Positions 1 through 8,352 are shown, counted from the first letter of the stretch. The stretch is 12,359 nt of DNA from Clostridia bacterium (GCA_029239935.1 JARBTY010000077.1:1-12359); one strand, 5' to 3'. The notes: a model not told the origin generated them from the sequence alone. Program-made: numbers and translations.

Positions 1-3
1 GCT

Positions 4-243
4 ATGACAGGAAGACAAAAAGAAGTGATGTTAAGAAAAGCTGAAAGGCGTATCAAACCGCTGACACAAAGTGAAGATATCGGTGAACTTTTGGGAAGGC
101 TTGATCAAATTCTTGCTTTATATAATGAAAGACGGGAACAGATAGAAGATGAGGTGCATGAAGTTGTAGAGGGTATGACCATTTACAATTTCTACAAAGA
201 TATTTTAGGGTATACAAAAGAGCTTAAGAGAAAATTAAACTGA
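4..243 (+). CDS. Small helical protein of unknown function, first visible gene of the GTPase/vWA operon (possibly 5'-partial)
   Basis: I do not recognise this protein. From the ATG at position 4 it is 79 residues, very charged and probably all helical. A basic N-terminal part (about residues 1-20) is followed by an amphipathic stretch rich in E, R and K (about 25-55, containing LGRLDQILALYNERREQIED) that could form a short coiled coil, and the protein ends in a basic KELKRKLN tail. There is no signal peptide or membrane segment. Only three bases (GCT, an in-frame Ala codon) precede the ATG, so no ribosome site can be seen and the gene may begin upstream. It ends 34 bases before the tubulin-like gene on the same strand, so I infer it is part of the same operon and possibly a small adaptor of the complex. 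The coding frame is likely real; the start and function are unknown. Confidence 0.6.
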   Translation: MTGRQKEVMLRKAERRIKPLTQSEDIGELLGRLDQILALYNERREQIEDEVHEVVEGMTIYNFYKDILGYTKELKRKLN

Positions 244-264
244 TTAATAAACCAAAACGGATGA

Positions 265-273
265 GGAAGGGGA
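265..273 (+). promoter_or_regulatory. Ribosome binding site of the tubulin-like gene
   Basis: The purine run AGGAAGGGG lies four bases before the ATG at 278 and fixes that start. No promoter-like pair is evident in the 34-base gap after the preceding gene, which supports co-transcription. Confidence 0.6.
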
Positions 274-277
274 TTGT

Positions 278-2566
278 ATGCAGCAAAAAACATTAAAACG
301 TGCAGAAAGGTATGCCGTAAGTCATGATTATGCAAGCCTTGAAAAGGATGATATTAGGGCCAAATCCCCAACTTTATTTGTTGTTCTTGGCAGTGAAGTG
401 AAAGAAAGTATTGGCATCATCAAAAAGACTATGGATCAAAAGATTGTTAATGCAAAGGGAGCTGCGTACTTCTATATTGGGCTTAACGATACTTTAGAAG
501 AAGAGCGGGTCGTTTCATTATCCTTGCCTTTTGAAGTGCAGGATGAAAAAACCTATAGAAGCACTATAAGTGAAAGATTTCTCCAAAGCTCAGAGCTGCT
601 TTGCCAGCTTGGTCAAAAGGTGACTCAAATCAAAAATATGATTTTAGAACAACATAGGCTTTTTCGCTCTTGGGAACAACTCTATATTTCTGTTGTGTGT
701 GCGGCAGGAGATCCGGTAAGCGTACTGTTGCCGGACATAACCGTGTTTTTAAAACAAAAGCTTTCAGAGGATTTCAAACAAGTTTTTATAGATTTATTTG
801 CGATAGTAGATGAAGGGGATGAAGTCCGCTTGGCCCTGAGGCAGGCGATGACGATGAGTCTTTTTAAAGAGCTTGATGATTATCAGGAGGAGGCTTATCG
901 CTATTTAAAACCTATAGAGATATTGCCGGGAAATATAAGTATCAATATGGCCTATGAAGGCCCGCTGTTTGAGTTGATTTATGTACTCACGGACAGGAAA
1001 GAAAACGGACAAAAGATGAAGCAGGCTAAACAGCATCATTATGAAACCTTGTGTTATATGGGACTTCTTAAAAATAGATATCAAAAAAATACAGAAGGTC
1101 TAGATGCCAAAGAGCAATACAACAGTACGCTGTTTCGTCATAATATCTTTGAAAAAGGACAGCATAGATACGCATCTTGTAATGTAGCAAAAGTAAAAAG
1201 GCCTGGGATAGGCATCTATATGGCAGCGGCTTACCATCTTTACAAAGAGTACATGAAGACTATTATCTGTGAAGAAGAGGACGTTGTGGCTGATTTGCTG
1301 GATCGGAGCGGGTTAAGTGAGGAAAGGCTGAACCGTTTTGCCAGCGGTGTCCTAAAAGGAAAAGAAAGGCTTAAAGATATCTATACTTTGATGTCTAACC
1401 AAGTCAGTTTTAAAGAAATTAAAAATAAGAGCTTTAAAGATGCAGAGATCATGCTTTATCATGAATCTTGTGAGGCCTTTTTTGAGGTCAATTTCAGAGC
1501 GGCGGCAGATATAAAGAAGAGTGAAGATATAGGGGCAAAAATCAAAGCAGAAATCCGCAGTCCTTATGCAATCAGTGAACTATTTAAGGAGTCGGGCCAA
1601 GCTGCGATAAGAAATCTCAGAGAACAAGTGCTCTTTAAAAAAGCAAAGCTGGAGACGCTTATGAAAGAGAAGGAGCAGGAACTGGTAGGCCAAAAGATTG
1701 GGACGCCTTTTACCCTATTTGACAAGAAATACTTGAGGGATGTCAAAGAGTATCTGATTGATGAAATTTATGAACTCAAATATAAAATACTCTTTGAAGA
1801 CATCAAATTAAAGCAAATAGACTGTATCAAAACAGCCTTGGAAGCTTTACATGAAGTAATAGAAAAGGATATTAAAAAGCTAGAGAACGTGGGGCTGCAG
1901 CTAAAAGGTTTTATGGAGGAAGCCAATCGGTTTGAGGAAGAATATCTGGTTCAAAATGTCAATGAATACTATCAAAAGCTAGTGGCTTCAAAAATAGAGA
2001 AACTTAAAAAAAGCTATGGCAGTCAGTTTTTTTCAGAAAATCAATTTATGGGGGACTTGCTAAGTGTGCTAGAAAAAGATCCGGAAAGCTTTTTTGAAAA
2101 GCTATTTGAGATAGAAGAGAAGTATATCCTTAGCGATCAGGCATTATTTAATCTTTCTTTTGAAGAAGAGCTGCTGGAAAGAGCCAATATTTCGGCTCAG
2201 TATGAAAATGAAAAGATTGTGGCCAAAACAGATTTATATGAAATGCTTTATGAGAGTTTAGAGGAGAATTCCAAGGCTTGTGTGTATTTGGATACTACTC
2301 AGGTCAGCTATCGGTACGAGGAGAAATATTTCTTTGCGGATAGAAAAAGTGAGTTCATAACCTATGCTTACGAAAGGGATAAAGTGTCTAGGAATTATAA
2401 ATTAGGGTGTGTCCATGACGAAAAGAAAAGCAGCATAGAGAAAATCCAGCTTATTGGCGGTTTTAAGCTGACAGATTTGATATTAACAAGGTCTGCGGCT
2501 AGGTACTATGAGGTTTATAGGGACGAGGGGTATAGATTTCATGGAGATAGAGGAGGCGAGGCGTAG
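278..2566 (+). CDS. Large tubulin/FtsZ-like domain protein (Tubulin_2-like), diverged nucleotide loops
   Basis: This is a 762-residue soluble protein with no signal peptide or membrane helix. The N-terminal part follows the Tubulin_2 (tubulin-like) layout as I remember it: a first strand and glycine loop (PTLFVVLGSEVKES, residues 31-44), a second strand and loop (LYISVVCAAGDPVSVLLPD, 135-153), a strand plus loop FELIYVLTDRKENGQ (231-245), and HRYASCNVAKVKRPGIGIYM (296-315). The normal GLGGTG and GGTGSG nucleotide loops are replaced by GSEVKES and AAGDPVS, so GTP binding may be weak or lost. Residues about 330-660 are charged and helical, probably coiled coil. The C-terminal part (about 690-762) has a compact aromatic block with YEEKYFF, KSSIEKIQLIGGF and YYEVY. 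The site AGGAAGGGG at 265-273 sits just before the ATG and supports the start. The stop codon directly abuts the next ATG, so the two genes are probably translationally coupled. I infer a scaffold or filament-like partner for the GTPase. The family call rests on motif order, not a search. Confidence 0.7.
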   Translation: MQQKTLKRAERYAVSHDYASLEKDDIRAKSPTLFVVLGSEVKESIGIIKKTMDQKIVNAKGAAYFYIGLNDTLEEERVVSLSLPFEVQDEKTYRSTISERFLQSSELLCQLGQKVTQIKNMILEQHRLFRSWEQLYISVVCAAGDPVSVLLPDITVFLKQKLSEDFKQVFIDLFAIVDEGDEVRLALRQAMTMSLFKELDDYQEEAYRYLKPIEILPGNISINMAYEGPLFELIYVLTDRKENGQKMKQAKQHHYETLCYMGLLKNRYQKNTEGLDAKEQYNSTLFRHNIFEKGQHRYASCNVAKVKRPGIGIYMAAAYHLYKEYMKTIICEEEDVVADLLDRSGLSEERLNRFASGVLKGKERLKDIYTLMSNQVSFKEIKNKSFKDAEIMLYHESCEAFFEVNFRAAADIKKSEDIGAKIKAEIRSPYAISELFKESGQAAIRNLREQVLFKKAKLETLMKEKEQELVGQKIGTPFTLFDKKYLRDVKEYLIDEIYELKYKILFEDIKLKQIDCIKTALEALHEVIEKDIKKLENVGLQLKGFMEEANRFEEEYLVQNVNEYYQKLVASKIEKLKKSYGSQFFSENQFMGDLLSVLEKDPESFFEKLFEIEEKYILSDQALFNLSFEEELLERANISAQYENEKIVAKTDLYEMLYESLEENSKACVYLDTTQVSYRYEEKYFFADRKSEFITYAYERDKVSRNYKLGCVHDEKKSSIEKIQLIGGFKLTDLILTRSAARYYEVYRDEGYRFHGDRGGEA

Positions 2567-3784
2567 ATGGGGAGCAGGAGATTTAGTGTATTAGCCGTTT
2601 TATTCAGCCTATTTGGAGGTGGCATCACACTGCTTTTGGGCGAGGTGATTTTTAGCTTGAGGGGCAGTTTGCCGGAATATGCGATGATGGGACTGTATTT
2701 TGGGATAGGTGCATTGGTTTTGGCTGTGATGATGATGGTTGCTCAAAGCATGTCACCGGAGCTTATAGGCGTGCGCTGGAAGACTCATTACTTTAAAACA
2801 TCTCTTAAACTGCTTATTCCTTCCACGGTAATTATGGTGGGGCTTAGTGCATGTTTGCTGCAATTGATATATGGTGCGCAAATAGGAAAAGGCAAGCAGA
2901 TTCAAGATGTTATAATAGCCGTGGACACATCAGGAAGCATGAATGATACAGATCCAAATGGAGAGCGTTTTATAGCACTTAAGGGGCTTATTGATGAGAT
3001 GAAGGGAGATAAGAGGGTGTCGCTGGTTACCTTTGATGAGGAGCCTCACACGGTATTTGATTTTACCACTTTAGATGAACCTATAAACATAGAAACGATG
3101 AAAGAAGCTATTGACCAGATCGTCAACAGCGAAGAGGGACTGACGGAGATAAGGCGGATGGTAGAGTATGCCTACGAGAGTATAGAGCAAAGAACGGATA
3201 AAAGCCGGGGAAGCAGCCTTATTATCGTATCCGACGGAGAGCCTACAGATGGTTCGGATCAAAATATCCCGTTATTGATTCAAAAATACACAGAAGCCAA
3301 CATTCCGGTATATACCATTGGTATGATGCATCAGACCAGTGAGACGGAAGAGTATCTAGAAGCCATTTCAAACCAAACAGGAGGCAAGCATTTTAGTGTG
3401 TCCCGTACAAGTATGCTCAAAAAAACCTTTGAGAGAATCCGTTATAGTCAGGAAAGCAGAAATTTGCTCGGAGAAAGAGCGGGATATGTGAAGAATTCTG
3501 CTGTCTACAGTTGGCTGAGAGTGATATTGTTAACACTTCTTGGAGGGCTTATAGCGCTTGGGCAAGGGTTTGTATTTGACAATCGCTTTTTGGCCAAAGG
3601 ACTTATCATAGGCGGTATGCTAGGGGCATTTTTAGGTGGACTTGGGGCAGAAATGCTTCTGAAAAATGAAGTGAACCCACTTTTGGCACGATGCTTATTT
3701 TTATTTGTATTGACGCTGTTTTTACCATTATTTACGTGGGTCATTGAATTTAAGGATGGCTATCATGGACCACACAGAGTATAG
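2567..3784 (+). CDS. Membrane protein with von Willebrand factor A domain and complete MIDAS
   Basis: The protein has 405 residues. Three hydrophobic helices (about residues 7-30, 39-60 and 82-103) precede a vWA domain (about 112-295), and three more follow (about 317-335, 343-362 and 372-393). All five metal-site positions are present: DTSGS at D120/S122/S124, T193 in GLTEIRR, and D223 in VSDGEPTDG. Such sites bind Mg2+ or Mn2+ and capture an acidic residue of a partner protein. The positive-inside rule (MGSRR at the N-terminus; the basic loop VRWKTHYFKTSLK at about 69-81) predicts N-terminus inside and the vWA domain outside. The fourth to fifth helix region is glycine rich (GLIIGGMLGAFLGGLGAE), suggesting helix packing or oligomerisation. 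The ATG follows the previous stop with no gap and its ribosome site (GAGGAGGCG) lies inside the upstream gene. In related systems a vWA protein acts as an interaction hub; no MoxR-type AAA+ ATPase is seen here. Confidence 0.88.
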   Translation: MGSRRFSVLAVLFSLFGGGITLLLGEVIFSLRGSLPEYAMMGLYFGIGALVLAVMMMVAQSMSPELIGVRWKTHYFKTSLKLLIPSTVIMVGLSACLLQLIYGAQIGKGKQIQDVIIAVDTSGSMNDTDPNGERFIALKGLIDEMKGDKRVSLVTFDEEPHTVFDFTTLDEPINIETMKEAIDQIVNSEEGLTEIRRMVEYAYESIEQRTDKSRGSSLIIVSDGEPTDGSDQNIPLLIQKYTEANIPVYTIGMMHQTSETEEYLEAISNQTGGKHFSVSRTSMLKKTFERIRYSQESRNLLGERAGYVKNSAVYSWLRVILLTLLGGLIALGQGFVFDNRFLAKGLIIGGMLGAFLGGLGAEMLLKNEVNPLLARCLFLFVLTLFLPLFTWVIEFKDGYHGPHRV

Positions 3785-3789
3785 GGGTG
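3783..3789 (+). promoter_or_regulatory. Ribosome binding site deciding the start of the beta-rich protein gene
   Basis: AGGGGTG lies six bases before the ATG at 3796. The in-frame GTG at 3787 is part of this ribosome site and has no site of its own, so ATG 3796 is preferred. Confidence 0.6.
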
Positions 3790-3795
3790 AACACA

Positions 3796-4428
3796 ATGAA
3801 AACAAGAGCATATAGCGCGGGTGATCCATGGATCGGGGCGATTAAAGCGCGTATAGATGAAAATCATATGATTATGAATTTTAAGTGGGCCAATACATTA
3901 GAGCAGGTTTGTATTTATAAAAGAAATGTACTGCGTGATGAAGAGATAGATTGGGAGCACCCCTATCGTAAGTATACCAAAGAAGAATACATCAGCTTTG
4001 GAGGTTTTGTAGATGACATTGATGAAGCGGGTCTTCTAGAGTATACAGTATGTCCGTTGACTTTTGACGAGGATGAGGCAGTCATTATTTTATACCCTCA
4101 TTCAGAAAATAGCCTAAAAGTGCCTACAAAGAAAATACAGATACGGTATGCCATTAAAGAAAAAAACAAGCTGTTTAGTCAGAGGAAAATAGTCGAAATG
4201 AATGTTTTCTGTGATACAGACCTCAAAAAAGAAATGATTTGTTATACAAAGAAAAAAGGTGCTATTCCTGTGAATGAAGAAGACGGTGTGCAGTTTAACT
4301 TTATGAAAGATTTTAGCGCAGGGCATAATACGCTGCCAGAGATAGAGATTGACAGAGACGAACATATCAGGATTTATCTTGCAAAAGCCGTAAAACACAG
4401 GGAGTTGTATTGGGTTTACAAACAATAA
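3796..4428 (+). CDS. Beta-rich conserved-operon protein of unknown function
   Basis: I do not recognise this 210-residue protein. It has no signal peptide, no membrane helix and no evident catalytic motif. Alternating hydrophobic/polar segments (IGAIKARIDENHMIMNFKW near the N-terminus, EAVIILYP in the middle, then KIQIRYAI, KIVEMNVFC and HIRIYLAKAV) are typical of beta strands, and the whole could be a beta-sandwich with Ig or FnIII-like topology. Charged residues dominate the loops. ATG 3796 is chosen over an in-frame GTG at 3787 because AGGGGTG serves as its ribosome site. The gene sits 11 bases after the vWA gene and 17 bases before the GTPase gene. I infer that it is an adaptor of the same complex, possibly joining the vWA protein to the GTPase. 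That role comes from position only. Confidence 0.72.
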   Translation: MKTRAYSAGDPWIGAIKARIDENHMIMNFKWANTLEQVCIYKRNVLRDEEIDWEHPYRKYTKEEYISFGGFVDDIDEAGLLEYTVCPLTFDEDEAVIILYPHSENSLKVPTKKIQIRYAIKEKNKLFSQRKIVEMNVFCDTDLKKEMICYTKKKGAIPVNEEDGVQFNFMKDFSAGHNTLPEIEIDRDEHIRIYLAKAVKHRELYWVYKQ

Positions 4429-4436
4429 GGAAGGTG
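4428..4436 (+). promoter_or_regulatory. Ribosome binding site deciding the start of the GTPase gene
   Basis: AGGAAGGTG lies nine bases before the ATG at 4446 and just after the preceding stop codon. An in-frame TTG at 4410, inside the previous gene, would make the protein 12 residues longer but would place this site within the coding sequence, so ATG 4446 is preferred. Confidence 0.55.
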
Positions 4437-4445
4437 AATGAAGCG

Positions 4446-5720
4446 ATGGCATTTTTAAAAAATTTATTAAGTGGTTTGGAAAAGAAAAAAGTTTTGCCTG
4501 TTCAAAAAAAGTTCCCTATCGTGTGCCCCCATTGTTTCAGAAAGTTTGAACCAGAAGAGGTGGTATTTAGAGCAACTCATTCGAAGGAAGATGATGAAGA
4601 ATATGCTTTGCAGGAAGACGAAAAGCTCAATGCCTATCTGGAGAAATTCAGAATGGAAGGTATTGAAGAATTAGAGGCTGTGATAGATCCAAGGACTATC
4701 CCTATCGAAAAAAGTGTATATGTGGATGAGGTACTTATCAGTATTAAGGATAAATATGATATAGAAACTAAAAAAAGGCTTTGCCCATTTTGTCACAATG
4801 ACTTGCCCTACTCAGCAGGGAGGACACCAAGCAACATTATTGCTATTATAGGAGCCTCTCAGGTTGGCAAGTCTGTTTACATGACTTCGCTTATTCATAC
4901 GTTAGAGACGTCAACGGCACATAACTTCAATGCTGCCTGCATGCCCATAAACAGCGATACAAGCAGAAGGTTTAGAGATCAGTATCAAGATCCTTTATTT
5001 GTGCAAAATACACTGGTAGAGTCCACCCAAAAAGAGAAAAAGCAAGAGCCTTTTATTTTTCAGTTCAAGTTTAAAGACACTCAAAAACCGCCGTTGAGCT
5101 TGGTGTTTTTTGATGTAGCTGGAGAAGGCATGGTGGAGGAAGAATATATTGATCTTTATGCAAATCATATCAAGAATGCAACAGGTATACTGTTTTTGGT
5201 AGATCCGTTGCAGCTTTCAGCTATCCGAAGTAAGATTATTTTGAATCAAGGGGATAAAAGCGGAGATTTTACCTCTAAATATCAGGAATCCAGAGATGTC
5301 GTTGTGACACTGGCAGAGAACTTTATAGGACTTCAGGAAGATGGTAAGACCCCTATTCCAACAGCTATAGTTGTTACAAAAAGTGATATGCTGGAGTATC
5401 TGGCTAAAGACGGCGATGACTATGTTAAGGCCAACAGCAATATTTTTAACAATTATGTGCATAAGGCGCATTTTAATTTAGATGAACATGAAAATATAAG
5501 CGGAGAAGTTCAGCGTTTTATAGAAAAGGTGGATTTAGCTTTTATGGATGCTATAGAGGTTCATTTTAGCAATGTTTCTTATTTTGCAGTATCTGCTCTA
5601 GGGCAAAATCCAGTGGAGGGGAAGGTTGAGGGAGTCATTGAGCCTACCCGTGTAGATGAACCTTTCTTATGGCTCTTATATAAGCTTAGGTTTATAGGCG
5701 CAGGTGAGAGGGTGAAATAA
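4446..5720 (+). CDS. Zinc-ribbon TRAFAC-type P-loop GTPase (DO-GTPase2-like)
   Basis: The protein has 424 residues from ATG 4446. A split zinc ribbon is formed by CPHC (residues 27-30) and CPFC (113-116), separated by about 82 mostly acidic, helical residues. The GTPase core follows with its motifs intact: Walker A/G1 GASQVGKS (136-143), Walker B/G3 DVAG (223-226, after the strand SLVFF), G4 TKSD (311-314) and a G5-like VSALG (382-386). There is no membrane segment. The order of zinc ribbon then GTPase, and the next gene encoding GAP1, match the DO-GTPase2 group known from predicted conflict systems. In that group the GTPase is thought to be the regulatory switch, with GAP1 as its dedicated partner. 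The stop codon is separated from the GAP1 ATG by one base, which favours matched production of the two proteins. GTPase identity is secure; the subfamily is from remembered motifs and neighbour context. Confidence 0.88.
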   Translation: MAFLKNLLSGLEKKKVLPVQKKFPIVCPHCFRKFEPEEVVFRATHSKEDDEEYALQEDEKLNAYLEKFRMEGIEELEAVIDPRTIPIEKSVYVDEVLISIKDKYDIETKKRLCPFCHNDLPYSAGRTPSNIIAIIGASQVGKSVYMTSLIHTLETSTAHNFNAACMPINSDTSRRFRDQYQDPLFVQNTLVESTQKEKKQEPFIFQFKFKDTQKPPLSLVFFDVAGEGMVEEEYIDLYANHIKNATGILFLVDPLQLSAIRSKIILNQGDKSGDFTSKYQESRDVVVTLAENFIGLQEDGKTPIPTAIVVTKSDMLEYLAKDGDDYVKANSNIFNNYVHKAHFNLDEHENISGEVQRFIEKVDLAFMDAIEVHFSNVSYFAVSALGQNPVEGKVEGVIEPTRVDEPFLWLLYKLRFIGAGERVK

Positions 5721-5721
5721 T

Positions 5722-8352
5722 ATGATAGAACAACAATATTATACGAGAGAGCGAGGAGGACTTTTTAGTGAACGGGATGGATATGACAGTATAGCAAAGT
5801 CCTCAGGACTCAGACTTGACTTTATCAAAAAAAATATCCATCCGCTTTGTCAGTATGATAGTCCTAGTGAGCTTCAAAAGAACAGTGAGCCAGATGAAAA
5901 GAGTTATCCAGCCAGCTTTATAATTATGCCTGTGCCATCAGGAGAGATGATTGTAGGACAGGCAGTGTATAAAAGCAAAGACTTTACGGGACTTAGATCT
6001 ACTTTTTTTATGCATAACTACGTTTTTTCAGGGGATGAGAAACAGGATTTAATGAGATATCCAGCCAAACTTTTTGGGATGACAGGTTTTGTCAATCAGT
6101 ATGATATCCATTTAGGAAAAGAATTGCCATCCCTTGCGGAGGTTCCATTTGATAAGGCGTATGGCGTATTAAATGGCAGAAAAAGCTTGATGGAGACGTT
6201 AGGAATCACAGAAGCACTTTTTAAAAAGATGCTCTATGCCATTTATGTAGCCTCTATTTCTAAAAAGAAAGTGTATATCAGCTTGGATGTCCCTATACAA
6301 CAGCTGACGCATCATGCCAAAGCACTGCTTTATCATCTTTATACCTATCTGCCTACGATTATCCTTAAGGATTTAGGCGTGAGTACTTATTCAAGAACCC
6401 CAGAAGCCAAAAAGGGCATTCACATTATGTTTGTGGAGAAAGGGGCAATCAGACAAGGGGATTCAAAGGCTGAAAAGGAATTGGTTTTTGATTTTGTCAA
6501 TCAAAGATTTTTGAATGTAGATGTGAGCGTGGAAGATAATAAATATTTTGAACTGGCTTTCAAATATGCTGCTAATGGGCAAATATGGGAGATGTTTAAT
6601 GAATTTATAGAAAAAGTAGCTGCACCTATGGATAGCAATGAAGGAAAAAGCCTAGGGCTTCACCACAATCTGGCACTGCTTTTTGAGCTGCAGCTCTATA
6701 TGCATAGCCAAAAGGAGTATAGTTTAGAATATAAAAAGGACAGAACGCATTTATTAAAAAACACTGCAGTTTATATCAACCTGTCTAAGGATGAAAAAAC
6801 AAGAAGGCAACTGATAGAAATCATGAATTATGTGATCCAGCTGTTAGAAAAAAGGCTGGAATATGGAGAACTGCTAGATTTTGAGGAAATTAATGAGGTC
6901 ATCAAATTTAAACAATATGTTTCTCTGGATGCACAGGGATTAATAAAGCTCTTAATCCGTGATTTGAAGCAAGCTTTAAATGGGAGTCAATACCCTTATA
7001 TTAAAGAGGTATTGGCCAGAGTGCGCCAAGATGAAAAACTGTACGTAGAAGTTTTTAAACAATTGTATGTAAGAGATGAGTTAAGACAAACTATAGCTTA
7101 TAGGGTAATAGAGGATACGTTCAAAGATATAAAAGTACTTGAGAAGTTTATAGCGGCGATGAATGCATTAAGTCCGATAGAAATACTGCTTCAGGAAGAT
7201 GGTTATTATCAAAAAGCTTCAAGAGAAGCGCTCTCTAACTGTATGCAAAACGGTATGAAAAATGCAGAGGGTCAAGTGAAGCTGCTAAAAACCATGCAGA
7301 CTTGGTGTGCTGCTAAAAGTGAAAAAATATATGATTTATTATTGCAGGATTGCGAAGACTATTTTTTGAAAACCATTGAGCTGAAGACGGTAGAGTCAGA
7401 AAAAGAATTGCTGGGCTTACATTTTAAAAAGAGGTATACACATCTCAATTATGACATAATAGAGCTGTACAAAAGTTTTAAAAACCAGACTTTTTCATCA
7501 TCCGAGGTAAAGGATATCCTGCTTGAGAAAACACAGGAACTCATCAAAAAATATTACAAAAAATCAGATCCAAAAGATGATTTTCAAATACTTATTTATG
7601 GGTTTTTACGTCTAGCCATCAACAAATATGGGGAGAAAACTCTCTCTTTAGATCTTAAAGCCGTATTGAGTTTTTTATATGCTAGAGATGTGAATGCCTT
7701 GATAGACTTTATCATCTGGAGCAAGGAGCAAAAGAGCTACATCAATCAGGCTTCGTTTGACAAAGAGGTTGTACAATACTTTCTGAAACTGAAAACAACT
7801 AAACATAAGGTGCCTAAAAAAGCCCTAAAAGATAAACTAAGTGAAAATAGTCAAACAAAAAGACTTTACCGAAAGATAAAAGAGTCTCAACAATCTCAAT
7901 TGACCAGAGTTATCAATCGGCACAAAAGCGCTGCAGTTGCTGTAAGTGTGTTACTGATTTTTTGTATGTCCTTTGGAGGGTATTCTATATACCAGTCAGC
8001 TATGCAGAGGGATGATGGGTCAGTGGAGGAACCGCTTATCGATGCGGTCAATGGAGAAGTACCAGTGACAGCAGATAAAAGTGAATCAGGACAAGATACC
8101 CTTGATAAAGAGCTCCCAAACGGGGATACTCTCAATACACAGGATATAGACAATGCTCAGGAAGTGGATCAGTCTCAGCCTGGGAGCGAAGCAAATGACG
8201 TGGATAATATCAGTCCACAAAACAGTGCCAAAAATAATGAATCTGATACGCAGAGCACAGAGGCAAATGAAGAAGGTCTCAACACGGAGGGGCTTAACAC
8301 AGAAAGCCCTCATACAGACGATCTCAATCAAGAAGAGGTGGAGCAGCAATAA
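5722..8352 (+). CDS. GTPase-associated protein 1 (GAP1-N2 type) with C-terminal membrane anchor and acidic external tail
   Basis: The protein has 876 residues. Its N-terminus carries the GAP1-N2 signature as I know it: QQYYTRERGGLF (4-15), GYDSIAKSSGL (20-30), HPLCQY (40-45), YPASF (62-66) and GQAVYKSKDFTGLRSTFFMHNYV (79-101). A long helical middle and C-terminal part follows to about residue 733. One hydrophobic helix lies at about 737-757, preceded by a basic stretch (KRLYRKIKES and RVINRHK). The last 115 residues (762-876) are disordered-looking, with 31 D/E and only four K/R and a short LNTEG/LNTEG/LNTES repeat. Positive-inside charge predicts the large N-terminal part in the cytoplasm and the acidic tail outside. 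GAP1 proteins occur next to DO-GTPases and are proposed to sense or transduce the nucleotide state; no enzyme activity is known to me. The start is the ATG one base after the GTPase stop, with GAGAGGGTG upstream. Family call confident; function inferred. Confidence 0.85.
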   Translation: MIEQQYYTRERGGLFSERDGYDSIAKSSGLRLDFIKKNIHPLCQYDSPSELQKNSEPDEKSYPASFIIMPVPSGEMIVGQAVYKSKDFTGLRSTFFMHNYVFSGDEKQDLMRYPAKLFGMTGFVNQYDIHLGKELPSLAEVPFDKAYGVLNGRKSLMETLGITEALFKKMLYAIYVASISKKKVYISLDVPIQQLTHHAKALLYHLYTYLPTIILKDLGVSTYSRTPEAKKGIHIMFVEKGAIRQGDSKAEKELVFDFVNQRFLNVDVSVEDNKYFELAFKYAANGQIWEMFNEFIEKVAAPMDSNEGKSLGLHHNLALLFELQLYMHSQKEYSLEYKKDRTHLLKNTAVYINLSKDEKTRRQLIEIMNYVIQLLEKRLEYGELLDFEEINEVIKFKQYVSLDAQGLIKLLIRDLKQALNGSQYPYIKEVLARVRQDEKLYVEVFKQLYVRDELRQTIAYRVIEDTFKDIKVLEKFIAAMNALSPIEILLQEDGYYQKASREALSNCMQNGMKNAEGQVKLLKTMQTWCAAKSEKIYDLLLQDCEDYFLKTIELKTVESEKELLGLHFKKRYTHLNYDIIELYKSFKNQTFSSSEVKDILLEKTQELIKKYYKKSDPKDDFQILIYGFLRLAINKYGEKTLSLDLKAVLSFLYARDVNALIDFIIWSKEQKSYINQASFDKEVVQYFLKLKTTKHKVPKKALKDKLSENSQTKRLYRKIKESQQSQLTRVINRHKSAAVAVSVLLIFCMSFGGYSIYQSAMQRDDGSVEEPLIDAVNGEVPVTADKSESGQDTLDKELPNGDTLNTQDIDNAQEVDQSQPGSEANDVDNISPQNSAKNNESDTQSTEANEEGLNTEGLNTESPHTDDLNQEEVEQQ

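Noticed and set aside
3787..3795. GTG at 3787 as start of the beta-rich protein gene
   Set aside because: It lies inside the best ribosome site (AGGGGTG at 3783-3789), has no site of its own, and ATG 3796 has good spacing.
4410..4445. TTG at 4410 as start of the GTPase gene
   Set aside because: It overlaps the previous gene and would place the AGGAAGGTG ribosome site inside the coding region; ATG 4446 fits better.
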